From Zoogloea sp. (GTDB taxonomy: Bacteria > Pseudomonadota > Gammaproteobacteria > Burkholderiales > Rhodocyclaceae): DNA of 64,000 nt. Under the pieces are notes generated by a model that had not been told where the DNA came from, made no database searches, and worked only from the letters and a program-made list of their open reading frames with translations. The stretch spans positions 1 through 64,000 of the forward strand of contig NZ_JAQVCN010000003.1 of assembly GCF_028689785.1 (NCBI RefSeq). Reading direction: 5' to 3'. Below are positions 16,116 through 25,062 of the stretch, in pieces. Within the stretch, counting starts at the first letter, position 1. Every line of letters starts with the position of its first letter. The translations under genes and the position numbers were made by a program.

Positions 16116-17224
16116 CGCTGCCCGATCCGTGCGCCCTTGAACAGATCGGCCTGCCCCCGGGGCTGGCAGCGCCAGTACTGGGGCGCCGCGTCCACCTGGG
16201 CGCCCAGCCTGGCGGCTGCGTGCCAGGGCCAGCGGGGTTCGTACACCATGGCCCGGGCCACGCCGACCAGGTCGGCCTGGCCGGTGGCGACGATGGCCTC
16301 GGCCTGCTCGGCCTCGGTGATCAGGCCCACGGCGATGGTCGGCAGCCCGGTTGCGGCTCGGATGCGCTCGGCGAAGGGCAGCTGGTAGCCGGGGCCAAGG
16401 GCGATCTTCTGCAGGGGCGAGAGGCCCCCCGTGGATACGTGGATGAAGTCGCAGCCCCGCGCCTTGAGGGCCTCGGCCAGCACCACGCTCTGCTCCAGAT
16501 CCCAACCACCCTCCACCCAGTCGGTGGCGGAGATGCGCATGCCCACCGGCTTGCCCGCCGGGAAGGCGGCGCGCACCGCGTCGAAGACTTCCAGCGGAAA
16601 GCGCAGGCGATTCTCCAGGCTGCCGCCGTAGGCATCGTCGCGCTGATTGGCCAGGGGCGACAGGAACTCATGCAGCAGATAGCCATGGGCGCCGTGCACC
16701 TCGATGGCGTCCAGGCCGATGCGCGCAGCACGCAGGGTGGCGGCCACGAAGGCCTCGCGGATCCGCCGCAGCCCCGCCGCATCCAGGGCCAGCGGCGAGC
16801 GTTCGCCCGGGGCGTAGGCCAGACCCGACGGTGCGGCCGTCTCCCAGCCCCCGTCGGCCAGGGGGATCAGCTGGCCGCCTTCCCAGGGCACATGGCTGGA
16901 GGCCTTGCGCCCGGCGTGGGCCAATTGCACCGCCACCGGCATGGTCGAATAGCGGCGGATGGATTCCAGCACCCCGGCGAGGGCGGCTGCGTTGTCGTCC
17001 GACCACAGGCCCAGGTCGGCCGGCGAGATGCGCCCGATGGCTTCGACGGCGGTGGCTTCGATGATCAGCAGGCCCGCACCGGACAGGGCCAGGTTGCCCA
17101 GGTGGATGCGGTGCCAGTCGGTGGCGTTGCCGTCCACGGCCGAGTACTGGCACATGGGGGGAATGACGATGCGGTTGGCGAGGGGCAGGGTGCCAAGGGT
17201 GTAGGGCGAGAACAGGGCTGACAT
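16112..17224 (-). CDS. NADH:flavin oxidoreductase, YqjM-like Old Yellow Enzyme
   Basis: A 370-residue FMN-dependent TIM-barrel ene-reductase. PPMCQYSA near the N-terminus carries the redox-modulating Cys that marks the YqjM class, and VHGAHGYLLHEFLSP and RDDAYGGSLENR are family signatures. These enzymes reduce activated C=C bonds of enals, enones and nitro compounds with NADPH, often in detoxification. It sits divergent to ahpC across a 245-bp gap, so a shared link to oxidative or electrophile stress is plausible but not shown. Confidence 0.9.
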   Translation of the reverse strand: MSALFSPYTLGTLPLANRIVIPPMCQYSAVDGNATDWHRIHLGNLALSGAGLLIIEATAVEAIGRISPADLGLWSDDNAAALAGVLESIRRYSTMPVAVQLAHAGRKASSHVPWEGGQLIPLADGGWETAAPSGLAYAPGERSPLALDAAGLRRIREAFVAATLRAARIGLDAIEVHGAHGYLLHEFLSPLANQRDDAYGGSLENRLRFPLEVFDAVRAAFPAGKPVGMRISATDWVEGGWDLEQSVVLAEALKARGCDFIHVSTGGLSPLQKIALGPGYQLPFAERIRAATGLPTIAVGLITEAEQAEAIVATGQADLVGVARAMVYEPRWPWHAAARLGAQVDAAPQYWRCQPRGQADLFKGARIGQR

Positions 17225-17351
17225 GGGAGGCTCCGGTTTTTCGGGACCCGGGGATGATAGCGCTGCGGATGGGGTGGCGGACCCTTGATTCAGGTCGGGC
17301 TTTCCCGGCCCGGGGTGGCGCAGAATGCGGCGCTGCGGGGTCTTGATGCCC

Positions 17352-17382
17352 GATAGGCACCTTGTATCGACTTCATTCCATC
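17352..17382 (+). promoter_or_regulatory. candidate OxyR site upstream of ahpC
   Basis: ATAGGCACCTTGTAT (17353-17367) agrees with most of the OxyR half-operator ATAG-n-T-n3-A-n-CTAT. A weaker half follows after the expected 7-bp spacer. The site lies just before the likely -35, where OxyR would activate. Agreement is partial, so this is a candidate only. Confidence 0.35.
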
Positions 17383-17388
17383 AATCAA

Positions 17389-17418
17389 TTAGACCAATTT
17401 CCCGGGGTTTTCTAATAT
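17389..17418 (+). promoter_or_regulatory. likely ahpC promoter
   Basis: TTAGAC (17389-17394) and TAATAT (17413-17418) are separated by 18 bp in an AT-rich patch of an otherwise G+C-rich region. The start point would give a leader of about 45 nt before ahpC. The -35 is imperfect, as expected for an activator-dependent promoter. Confidence 0.45.
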
Positions 17419-17469
17419 TCGTTCTGTCTTCTCCAGATCCATTCCGACAACCACTTGGGAGCACATCAC

Positions 17470-18033
17470 ATGGCCATCATCAACAGCACCGTCAAACCCT
17501 TTGCTGCCACCGCCTACCTCAACGGCAAATTCGTCCCCGTGACCGACGCCGACCTGAAGGGCAAGTGGTCCATCTTCTTCTTCTACCCGGCTGACTTCAC
17601 CTTCGTGTGCCCCACCGAGCTGGGCGACATGGCCGACTTGTACCCGGAGTTCCAGAAGCTGGGCGTCGAGGTGTATTCCGTCTCCACCGACACCCACTTC
17701 ACCCACAAGGCCTGGCACGACGCCTCCGATACCATCAAGAAGATCAATTACCCGATGATCGGCGACCCCACCGGCGCCATCACTCGCGGTTTTGACGTGA
17801 TGATCGAAGAAGAAGGCCTGGCCCTGCGCGGTACTTTCGTGGTGAACCCGGAAGGCCAGATCAAGGTCGCCGAGATCCACGACCTGGGCATCGGCCGTGA
17901 CGCCTCGGAGCTGCTGCGCAAGGTGAAGGCAGCCCAGTATGTGGCCTCCCACCCGGGTGAAGTCTGCCCCGCCAAGTGGCAGGAAGGCGACGCCACCCTG
18001 GCTCCGTCCCTGGACCTGGTCGGCAAGATCTGA
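17470..18033 (+). CDS. ahpC: alkyl hydroperoxide reductase subunit C (peroxiredoxin)
   Basis: Typical 2-Cys peroxiredoxin of 187 residues that reduces H2O2, organic peroxides and peroxynitrite. The peroxidatic Cys47 lies in DFTFVCPTE and the resolving Cys166 in [11 protein letters not shown] at 17470 is preceded by GGGAG at a good distance; an upstream in-frame start at 17455 lacks one. ahpF, its reductase, follows 90 bp later in the same direction. Confidence 0.96.
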   Translation: MAIINSTVKPFAATAYLNGKFVPVTDADLKGKWSIFFFYPADFTFVCPTELGDMADLYPEFQKLGVEVYSVSTDTHFTHKAWHDASDTIKKINYPMIGDPTGAITRGFDVMIEEEGLALRGTFVVNPEGQIKVAEIHDLGIGRDASELLRKVKAAQYVASHPGEVCPAKWQEGDATLAPSLDLVGKI

Positions 18034-18123
18034 GCCACCGGAATTCCGGCGTCAGGCGCTTTCCCCGAGAGCGCCTGGCGACGCGATTCAACCCGAATCC
18101 CTCGTTAGAGAAAGGACACCACC

Positions 18124-19677
18124 ATGCTCGACGCTACCATCAAGACCCAGCTCAAGGCCTACCTCGAAAAGCTCCAGCGCCCGATTGAACTGGTTGCCTC
18201 CCTGGACGAAAGCGCCAAGGCGGAAGAACTGCGCGGCCTGCTCAAGGACATCGCCGAGCTCTCGCCCAAGGTGGCCCTGCGCGACAACGGCACCCACACC
18301 CTGCGCCCGTCATTCGGCGTGGCCGAGCCGGGTGAGGCACCGCGCATCCACTTTGCCGGCATCCCCATGGGGCACGAGTTCACCTCCCTGGTGCTGGCCC
18401 TGTTGCAGACCGGCGGCCACCCGCCCAAGGTGGACCAGGCGGTGATCGACCAGATCAAGGCCCTGCCTGGCAAGTTCGCCTTTGAGACCTTCATCTCCTT
18501 GTCCTGCCACAACTGCCCGGACGTGGTGCAGGCTCTCAACCTGATGGCGGTGCTCAACCCCGGCGTGACCAGCACCATGATCGACGGTGCCCTGTTCCAG
18601 GACGTGGTCAATGAACGCAAGATCATGGCCGTGCCCACCGTCTTTCTCAACGGCGAGAGCTTCGGCCAGGGGCGCATGACCATCGAGGAGATCCTCGCCA
18701 AGGTGGATACCGGCGCCGCGGCCCGGGCTGCCGAAGAGATCTGCGCCAAGGAGGCCTTCGACGTGCTGGTGGTGGGTGGTGGCCCGGCCGGCGCGGCGGC
18801 GGCGATCTACGCCGCCCGCAAAGGCATCCGCACCGGCGTGGTGGCCGAGCGCTTTGGTGGCCAGGTGATGGACACTCTGGGCATCGAGAACTTCATCTCG
18901 GTGAAGGAGACCGAAGGGCCCAAGCTCGCCGCGGCGCTGGAGCAGCACGTGAAGCAGTACGAGGTGGACCTGATGACCCTGCAGAAGGCCACCAAGCTGG
19001 TGGCCGGGGATCTGATCGAGATCCAGCTGGAGAACGGCGCAACCCTGAAGAGCAAGTCGGTGATCCTGTCCACCGGGGCCCGCTGGCGCGAGATGAACGT
19101 GCCCGGCGAGAAGGAATACAAGGCTAAGGGCGTGTGCTTCTGCCCCCACTGCGACGGCCCCCTGTTCAAGGGCAAGCGCGTGGCGGTGATCGGTGGCGGT
19201 AACTCCGGTGTGGAAGCGGCCATCGACCTGGCCGGCATCGTAGCCCACGTGACCTTGCTGGAGTTTGCCGACACCCTGCGTGCCGACGCGGTGCTGCAGA
19301 AGAAGCTCTACAGCCTGCCCAATGTCACGGTGATCAAGTCGGCCCTGACTACCGAGGTGACCGGCGACGGCCAGAAGGTGACTGGCATCCGCTACAAGGA
19401 TAGGGTGAGCGGTGCCGAGCAGCTGGTGGAACTGGAAGGCATCTTCGTGCAGATCGGGCTGCTTCCCAACACCGACTGGCTGAAGGGCGCCATCGAGCTG
19501 TCCGACCGGGGCGAGGTCATCATCGACGCCAAGGGTGCGACTTCCCTTCCGGGGGTGTTTGCGGCGGGGGACTGCACCACCGTGCCCTACAAGCAGATCA
19601 TCATCGCCATGGGGGCGGGGGCCACTGCGTCCTTGAGTGCCTTCGATCACCTCATCCGTAGCTCGGCCCCGGCCTGA
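18124..19677 (+). CDS. ahpF: alkyl hydroperoxide reductase subunit F
   Basis: FAD-dependent NADH:disulfide oxidoreductase that recharges AhpC. The N-terminal double thioredoxin-like domain carries Cys128-x2-Cys131 (SCHNCPDV), and the C-terminal thioredoxin reductase-like part carries Cys340-x2-Cys343 (CPHCDGP) with [10 protein letters not shown] and [10 protein letters not shown] dinucleotide folds. Length of 517 residues is standard. AGAAAGGA lies 8 nt before the ATG. It forms an operon with ahpC. Confidence 0.96.
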   Translation: MLDATIKTQLKAYLEKLQRPIELVASLDESAKAEELRGLLKDIAELSPKVALRDNGTHTLRPSFGVAEPGEAPRIHFAGIPMGHEFTSLVLALLQTGGHPPKVDQAVIDQIKALPGKFAFETFISLSCHNCPDVVQALNLMAVLNPGVTSTMIDGALFQDVVNERKIMAVPTVFLNGESFGQGRMTIEEILAKVDTGAAARAAEEICAKEAFDVLVVGGGPAGAAAAIYAARKGIRTGVVAERFGGQVMDTLGIENFISVKETEGPKLAAALEQHVKQYEVDLMTLQKATKLVAGDLIEIQLENGATLKSKSVILSTGARWREMNVPGEKEYKAKGVCFCPHCDGPLFKGKRVAVIGGGNSGVEAAIDLAGIVAHVTLLEFADTLRADAVLQKKLYSLPNVTVIKSALTTEVTGDGQKVTGIRYKDRVSGAEQLVELEGIFVQIGLLPNTDWLKGAIELSDRGEVIIDAKGATSLPGVFAAGDCTTVPYKQIIIAMGAGATASLSAFDHLIRSSAPA

Positions 19678-19704
19678 GCCAGCGGAAAAAAACGGGGAGG
19701 GGGC

Positions 19705-19732
19705 TTGTCATGCGGCTTTCGGGCCGTATAAT
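19705..19732 (+). promoter_or_regulatory. promoter of tRNA-Val
   Basis: TTGTCA (19705-19710), 16-bp spacer, TATAAT (19727-19732), a near-consensus sigma-70 promoter about 60 bp before the tRNA. Confidence 0.75.
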
Positions 19733-19795
19733 CCGCCCCCTTCTTTCCCCGCCGCCGGGCAGCCTCTGGCACGGATGGCATTCAGGGAAAGGCGT

Positions 19796-19872
19796 GCGTC
19801 CTTAGCTCAGCTGGTTAGAGCGCCACGTTGACATCGTGGAGGTCGGCGGTTCGATTCCGTCAGGACGCACCA
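19796..19872 (+). tRNA. tRNA-Val (GAC)
   Basis: A complete 77-nt cloverleaf with encoded CCA. The acceptor arm GCGTCCT pairs with AGGACGC; the anticodon arm is CCACG-TTGACAT-CGTGG, anticodon GAC, reading the GUC valine codon. The T-arm has GGTTCGATTCC. It has its own promoter upstream and a hairpin terminator downstream. Confidence 0.95.
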
Positions 19873-19884
19873 GTCCCCATTCCG

Positions 19885-19909
19885 AAACCCGCCCTGGTGG
19901 CGGGTTTTT
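19885..19909 (+). terminator. intrinsic terminator of tRNA-Val
   Basis: AAACCCGCC (19885-19893) pairs with GGCGGGTTT (19899-19907) across a 5-nt loop, and the right arm runs into five Ts. It starts 13 nt after the tRNA and lies just before the 3' end of the convergent methyltransferase gene. Confidence 0.8.
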
Positions 19910-19934
19910 GCTGTCTGCCCGGTGCGCAGCCGGA

Positions 19935-20855
19935 TCAGTCTGGCGCCTTGTACACCAGCACCTTCAGCGCCCGGTCGCTGGACACATCCACAAAGGCGGG
20001 CGGGTTGGGCAGGCGCTCTACAAAGGCGAGCCCGGGGGCCAGGGCCTGCATCTGCTCCTGCAGAAAGGCCACCCCCAGCTTGGGCGAGTTGAGGCACAGC
20101 AGGGCGTGGCCGCCGGGGGCCAGCAGATCGGGCAGGCGGCGCATCAGGCGGGCGTAGTCCTTTTCCGCCACGAAGCTGCCCTTCTGGTAGCTGGGCGGGT
20201 CCAGCACGATCAGATCGTAGGGGCCGCCGCGGCTGATCTTGCCCCAGGACGCAAAGATGTCATGGGGCAGGAAGCCCGCCCCGCCCTTGATCCCGTTGAG
20301 CAGGTGGTTGCGCTTGCCGATGGCCAGGGCTCCGTCGGCCATGTCCATGTTGGTCACCTGTTGCGCGCCGCCCAGCAGGGCTGCTACCGAGAACGAGCAG
20401 GTGTAGGCGAAGAGGTTGAGCACCTTCTGCCCGGGGCGGGCGGCCATGTGCTCCCGCACCCAGCGCCGGCCCTCGGCCATGTCCAGGAAAAAGCCGTGGT
20501 TGAGGCCGCGCAGCAGGTGCACCGCAAAGCGTGCGCCGTTCTCGGTGATCACATGGGGCTCGGGCACGCTGCCGGCCATCAGACGCGTTTCGGCCCGGGC
20601 CTCGAAGCGGTACTGATAGACCCAGTTGAGAGGCTCGGTGGGCTTCAGCTCGGCCCAGCGGGCTTTGAGTGCGGCGTCGATGGAAGCCAGTTCGGCCTCT
20701 GTGGCCGGCAGAAAGCTGGTCAGCAGCCAGACGGGCGGAAAGGCATCCAGCGTCCATTGCTCGCAGCCGGGGTACATCCCGCCGCGACCGTGGAACACGC
20801 GTCGGGCGTCGCTGGGCAGGGGCAGGCTGGCTATGGCTTCGAGGAGGGCTTGCAT
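19935..20855 (-). CDS. class I SAM-dependent rRNA methyltransferase (RlmI-like)
   Basis: A 306-residue methyltransferase. NLFAYTCSFSVAALLGGA is the SAM-binding motif and VLDPPSYQKGS the catalytic-side DPPxY motif of the RlmI/RlmK-type m5C/m7G rRNA methyltransferase group. It lacks the N-terminal PUA domain of RlmI, so target and base are uncertain. I chose ATG 20855, which leaves MQALLEAIASLP as the start; the frame extends 16 residues upstream without conserved sequence. Confidence 0.78.
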   Translation of the reverse strand: MQALLEAIASLPLPSDARRVFHGRGGMYPGCEQWTLDAFPPVWLLTSFLPATEAELASIDAALKARWAELKPTEPLNWVYQYRFEARAETRLMAGSVPEPHVITENGARFAVHLLRGLNHGFFLDMAEGRRWVREHMAARPGQKVLNLFAYTCSFSVAALLGGAQQVTNMDMADGALAIGKRNHLLNGIKGGAGFLPHDIFASWGKISRGGPYDLIVLDPPSYQKGSFVAEKDYARLMRRLPDLLAPGGHALLCLNSPKLGVAFLQEQMQALAPGLAFVERLPNPPAFVDVSSDRALKVLVYKAPD

Positions 20856-21128
20856 GGGGGCGCGACATTGTTTGAGCGGCCCGCAATTTACCAGACAAGG
20901 CACTCCCGCCCGGAGGTGGGGCGCATCGCCATCCTTGATCGACTGTCTCGCGCCGGCACCGTATCAGGCCCGCGAGCAGCAGGGCATGGCGGCGGGGCGG
21001 GGTAACCGAGGCGCTTGCCGGGGGCCGGTTGCAATCGCCGGCCCTGGCTAATGTTCCCGGCCCGCAGGTCGTTATCTTGCTGACCTTCTGTACCGGCACG
21101 CCTTTTCTGGCGGCTTCGAGGAACACGC

Positions 21129-23273
21129 ATGAAAAAGCTGACGATCGGCAAGCGCCTGGCACTGGGTTTCGGGTTTGTCCTAGCCCTGGGCATCTCCGTT
21201 GCCGGCATTGCCTTGTACAACCTGTTTGAACTGCGGCAGCAGTTCAGCGATTACGAAACCCGGATGCTGGTTCGGGAACGCCTGGCTTTCCGTGGCCAGG
21301 TGGAACTTGGCAACGGTATTCACTACTTCAAGAACACCGTGCTGCGCGGGGGCACCGATTACCCGGCCAGGTTCACAGCCAGCATGGACGCCATCGACAA
21401 GCTGATGCAGGAGTATCGGGCCGTCGGTCCCCTGTCGCCGGAAGCCGACGCGGCGCTGGACGAGATCGGCAGTGGCGGGCAGAAGTACCGTTCTGTCATC
21501 GCCCGCGTGGTCGAACTGAAGGCGAGTGGCGCATCGGTGACCGAGGTGGACAAATCCATCGCTGGCGCTGACAAGCCCATCGGTGTGGCCCTTGGCAAAC
21601 TGTTGGCCCAGCAAGCGGTGGAAACCCTGGCGGCCTGTGAGGCCTTCGATGCGGCGGTGTCCCGAGCCGCGCAGATGCTCGGTTTGCTGGCGGCCGGTAT
21701 GGTGGTGGTGGGGGCACTGGCGGCCTGGCTGATCAGCCGCAGCGTCAGTCGCCCACTGGCCCAGGCCGTGGAGATCAGTCAGGCCGTGGCGGCAGGCCGC
21801 TTGCCGGAGCACATCGAGATCACTGCCGAGGATGAAACCGGCCAGCTGCTGCAGGCCATGCAGCGCATGGTCGACACCTTCCGGGATTTTGCCGATGCCC
21901 AGCGCGACAATGCCCATCAGCATGAACTGGGTTTCATCGACCACCAGATCGACGGTCAGCGTTTCCCGGGGGTGTAAGGGGAAATGGCACGCACGATCAA
22001 CGGGCTGGTGCAGGCCCATATTGCCGTGAAGATGCGCATCGTCGATGTGGTCAAGCGCTACTCCATTGGTGATCTATCGGTGGATATGGACCGCTTGCCC
22101 GGCAAGAAGGCCCAGATCACCGCGGTCATCGATGGGGTCAAGCACAGCCTGCAAGGGATGAGCGGGCAGATCCGCGCCCTGGTGGATGCCGCAGCCAGCG
22201 GCAATTTCGCCGTGCGTGGTGATGCGGAGGCCTTCCAGTACGAGTTCAAGGCCATGGTTCAGGGGCTGAACCGCTTGATGGAGGTTAGCGACCAGGGGCT
22301 GGGTGACGTCTCGCGGATCCTTGAGGCCCTTGCCCGGGGTGACCTGACCCAGCAGATGGCCGGTAGCTACCAGGGCACTTTTGCGCGCCTGCGTGACGAC
22401 GCCAACACCACGGTGGCACACCTGCAGACGCTGGTGGCCGGGCTGCAGGGGGCTGCCCGCTCCATCAACAGCGCCGCCCGGGAAATCGCCGCCGGCAACG
22501 CCAACCTCTCCAGCCGCACCGAAGAGCAGGCCAGCAGCCTGGAAGAAACCGCCAGCTCCATGGAGGAGATCAGCGGAACGGTGAAGCAGAACGCTGACAA
22601 CGCCCAGCGGGCCAGCGCCCTGGCCAGGCAGTCCTGCGACGTGGTGAGCCAGGGCGGCGAAGCCGTCAAGCGGGTGGTGGTGACCATGGCCGACATACGC
22701 GAAAGCTCCCGCACCATCTCCGACATCATCGGCGTCATTGACAGCATCGCCTTCCAGACCAATATCCTGGCTCTCAATGCTGCGGTGGAGGCCGCACGGG
22801 CCGGCGAGCAGGGGCGAGGCTTTGCCGTCGTCGCCAACGAGGTGCGCCAACTGGCCCAGCGCAGCGCCGTTGCCGCCCGGGAGATCCGGGCGCTGATCGC
22901 GATTTCGGTCGGCCAGGTTGAAAACGGCGCAACCCTGGCCGATGAAGCCGGCGCAGTAATGGATGAGGTTGTGACGGTGTTCGGCCAGGTCACCGAGCTG
23001 GTCACCGAGATCAGCGGAGCCAGCCGGGAGCAGAGCCTGGGTATCGAACAGGTGAGCGTTGCCGTAGGCAGGATGGACGAGACCACCCAGCAGAACGCCG
23101 CCCTTGTGGAGGAAGCTGCCGCCGCCGCCGAAAGCCTGGAGGTCCAGGCCGAGCGCCTGGTCGAGGCCATCTCCCAGTTCAAGCTACCAAACGCTAGCAC
23201 CGCCCTGCCAGACATGAGCCGGGCAGCCCCCCTCGCCATGGTCAAAGCGCCGGGGCGCAAACGGGCCGGCTAG
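21129..23273 (+). pseudogene. methyl-accepting chemotaxis protein interrupted by an in-frame TAA
   Basis: One reading frame encodes a 714-residue receptor, but TAA at 21975-21977 splits it after residue 282. Before the stop: membrane segment (about 9-30), periplasmic four-helix-type sensor, second membrane segment (about 188-206) and HAMP. After it the same frame continues with [11 protein letters not shown], a tandem HAMP-like region and the full signalling domain with the hairpin tip [20 protein letters not shown]. Related receptors have a Tyr at the stop position (from memory), so one base change from TAC or TAT explains it. No frame slip or other damage is seen. An ATG at 21984 could restart a soluble signalling part. 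Confidence 0.8.
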
Positions 23274-23411
23274 CTCCTTGTCTCTCCAAGGTCCTGAAAT
23301 CAAAAGGCGGTGTTCCGGGTGCTTGGACGGCAACACGGCTCAGCCATTGGGCAGCGACGACCTCGCCATGTGCCAGGATTTCGCCCCCTGGTGAGGCTGT
23401 CCGTTTTGTGC

Positions 23412-23440
23412 TTGACGCGCTATGGAGCACATTGTATAGT
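23412..23440 (+). promoter_or_regulatory. promoter of the tetR-type gene
   Basis: TTGACG (23412-23417), 17-bp spacer, TATAGT (23435-23440): a strong sigma-70 promoter. The start point would fall inside the palindromic operator at 23445-23458, as expected for autorepression. Confidence 0.7.
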
Positions 23441-23444
23441 TTTT

Positions 23445-23458
23445 GGAACGATCGTTCC
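23445..23458. promoter_or_regulatory. operator 1, GGAACGATCGTTCC
   Basis: A perfect 14-bp palindrome just after the -10 of the tetR-type gene. The identical sequence lies at 24114-24127 before the dehydrogenase. Two exact copies in 700 bp around a TetR-family gene make it the probable binding site of that regulator. Confidence 0.75.
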
Positions 23459-23473
23459 TGATGAGTAAGTGCC

Positions 23474-24055
23474 ATGCGTAGCAAGGAGTTTGAGCCTGAC
23501 GAGATCGCCGACGCTGCGATGCGCGTGTTCTGGCAGCGCGGCTATGCTGCGACCTCGATCCAGGATTTGGTCGAAGGCACCGGATTGTCGCGTAGCAGCC
23601 TTTACAGCACTTTCGAGAACAAGCAGGGGCTGTACCAACAGGCGCTGCGCCGCTACGAGGCAGTGACCACGGCCAACGTTGAATTGCTGTCCGGCGCCGG
23701 CTCCCCCAGGGACTTGATCCGCCAATTGCTGGTGAGTGTTGCCGAGGACGAACTGGGCGATCCACAGCGGCGTGGTTGCCTCGTCGCCAACGCCACGCTG
23801 GAGTTGGCCGGCCACGACGCGGCCGTAGCCGAGTTGGTGGCGCACAACTTCCTGCGTCTGCAAAAGGCACTGGAAAAGCTGATTCTGCGTGGACAGCAAT
23901 CGGGCGAGGTTGCCGCCGCCAGAAACCCCCGAGCCTTGGCGCGGTTCTTCGTCAACACTTTGCAGGGGATGCGGGTGCTCGGCAAAGGCAGTCCACTGAC
24001 GCAGCGCAGTCAGTGCCTGATGGATGTGATCGACGTAGCGCTCGACACGCTATAG
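23474..24055 (+). CDS. TetR/AcrR-family transcriptional regulator
   Basis: A 193-residue repressor-type protein. The N-terminal helix-turn-helix reads IADAAMRVFWQRGY ... TSIQDLVEGTGLSRSSLYSTF, with the family's KQGLY after the recognition helix. The C-terminal ligand domain includes RRGCLVANATLEL, a pattern of the TetR_C subgroup that often controls reductases and efflux genes. It is expected to bind the two GGAACGATCGTTCC palindromes and so control itself and the dehydrogenase-MFS pair downstream. The inducer is unknown. Confidence 0.9.
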   Translation: MRSKEFEPDEIADAAMRVFWQRGYAATSIQDLVEGTGLSRSSLYSTFENKQGLYQQALRRYEAVTTANVELLSGAGSPRDLIRQLLVSVAEDELGDPQRRGCLVANATLELAGHDAAVAELVAHNFLRLQKALEKLILRGQQSGEVAAARNPRALARFFVNTLQGMRVLGKGSPLTQRSQCLMDVIDVALDTL

Positions 24056-24113
24056 TTGCCAACCCGACGTTGTGGCGTGTTTGCACGGAGCGTCGATTTT
24101 TTTGGCCTGAATG

Positions 24114-24127
24114 GGAACGATCGTTCC
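24114..24127. promoter_or_regulatory. operator 2, GGAACGATCGTTCC
   Basis: Second exact copy of the 14-bp palindrome, 41 bp before the dehydrogenase start. No clear -10/-35 pair is visible beside it, so how it blocks transcription is not evident. Confidence 0.72.
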
Positions 24128-24168
24128 GTTTTGGTCCTGTTTGTTTCCTTTTGATAGCAAGGATTTTC

Positions 24169-25062
24169 ATGAGCACAGACACATCGCCCACCATCGCTGT
24201 TCTTGGCACCGGCCTGATCGGTGCCCCGGTTGCCCGCAACCTGCGCAAGCGGGGATTCACCGTACGCGCTTGGAATCGCACTGCAGCCAAGGCGCAGGCT
24301 CTGGCTGCTGATGGCGTCGAAGCCTGCGCCAGCCCTGCCGAAGCGGTGCGCGGTGCCGGCATCATCGTGACGGTGCTCAAGGATGGCCCGAGCGTGCAGG
24401 AGGCGATGCAAGCTGCCGCGCCCGCCTTGCGTCAGGGGGCGATCTGGCTGCAATTGAGCACGGTGGGTATCGAGGGTGTCAGCACCCTGGCCGGGTGGGC
24501 CGAGCAGCTTGGTCTGGTGTTTTACGACGCCCCGGTGCAAGGCTCCCGGCAACCGGCGGAAATGGCTCAACTGCTCATCCTGGCGTCCGGCCCCATCGCC
24601 CAGCGCGAAGCCGTGCGCCCCGTTTTTGATGCTATTGGCAAGCGCACCCTGTGGGTGTCGGAGCAGGTGGGCGCAAGCAGCCGCTTGAAACTCTCGCTCA
24701 ACAACTGGGTGTTCGCGTTGACGCACGGTCTGGCCGAAAGCCTGGCATTGGCCAAGGGGCTGGGCGTTGATCCGGCGTTGGTTGTGGATGTGGTCACGGG
24801 CGGCCCAATGGACAGTGGCTACTTCCAGGCCAAGGCGGCCGCCATTCTCGCAGACGACTACGGCACCAGTTTCTCGATTGCAAATGCGGTGAAGGACGCT
24901 CGCTTGGTGGTTGATGCCGCTGCCCAGGCCGGCGTGCAGGTGGACGTGGCACAGGCGGGTCTCTGGCGTTTCGAGCGCGCCCTGGCTGCAGGATACGGCG
25001 ACAAAGACATGGCTGCCTCCTATCTCGCCAGCGACAATCATGCCGGAGTCATTGCCGAATGA
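24169..25062 (+). CDS. NAD(P)-dependent oxidoreductase, 3-hydroxyisobutyrate dehydrogenase family
   Basis: A 297-residue beta-hydroxyacid dehydrogenase-type protein. The N-terminal Rossmann fold starts VLGTGLIGAPVARNL, and the active-site helix carries the family lysine in LKLSLNNW. The DAPVQGSRQPAE segment corresponds to the substrate loop. The family includes 3-hydroxyisobutyrate and succinic semialdehyde reductases and imine reductases; the substrate here is unknown. The ATG at 24169 was chosen; the frame runs back into the tetR-type gene without conserved sequence. Its stop overlaps the MFS start (ATGA), so the two are translationally coupled. Confidence 0.87.
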   Translation: MSTDTSPTIAVLGTGLIGAPVARNLRKRGFTVRAWNRTAAKAQALAADGVEACASPAEAVRGAGIIVTVLKDGPSVQEAMQAAAPALRQGAIWLQLSTVGIEGVSTLAGWAEQLGLVFYDAPVQGSRQPAEMAQLLILASGPIAQREAVRPVFDAIGKRTLWVSEQVGASSRLKLSLNNWVFALTHGLAESLALAKGLGVDPALVVDVVTGGPMDSGYFQAKAAAILADDYGTSFSIANAVKDARLVVDAAAQAGVQVDVAQAGLWRFERALAAGYGDKDMAASYLASDNHAGVIAE

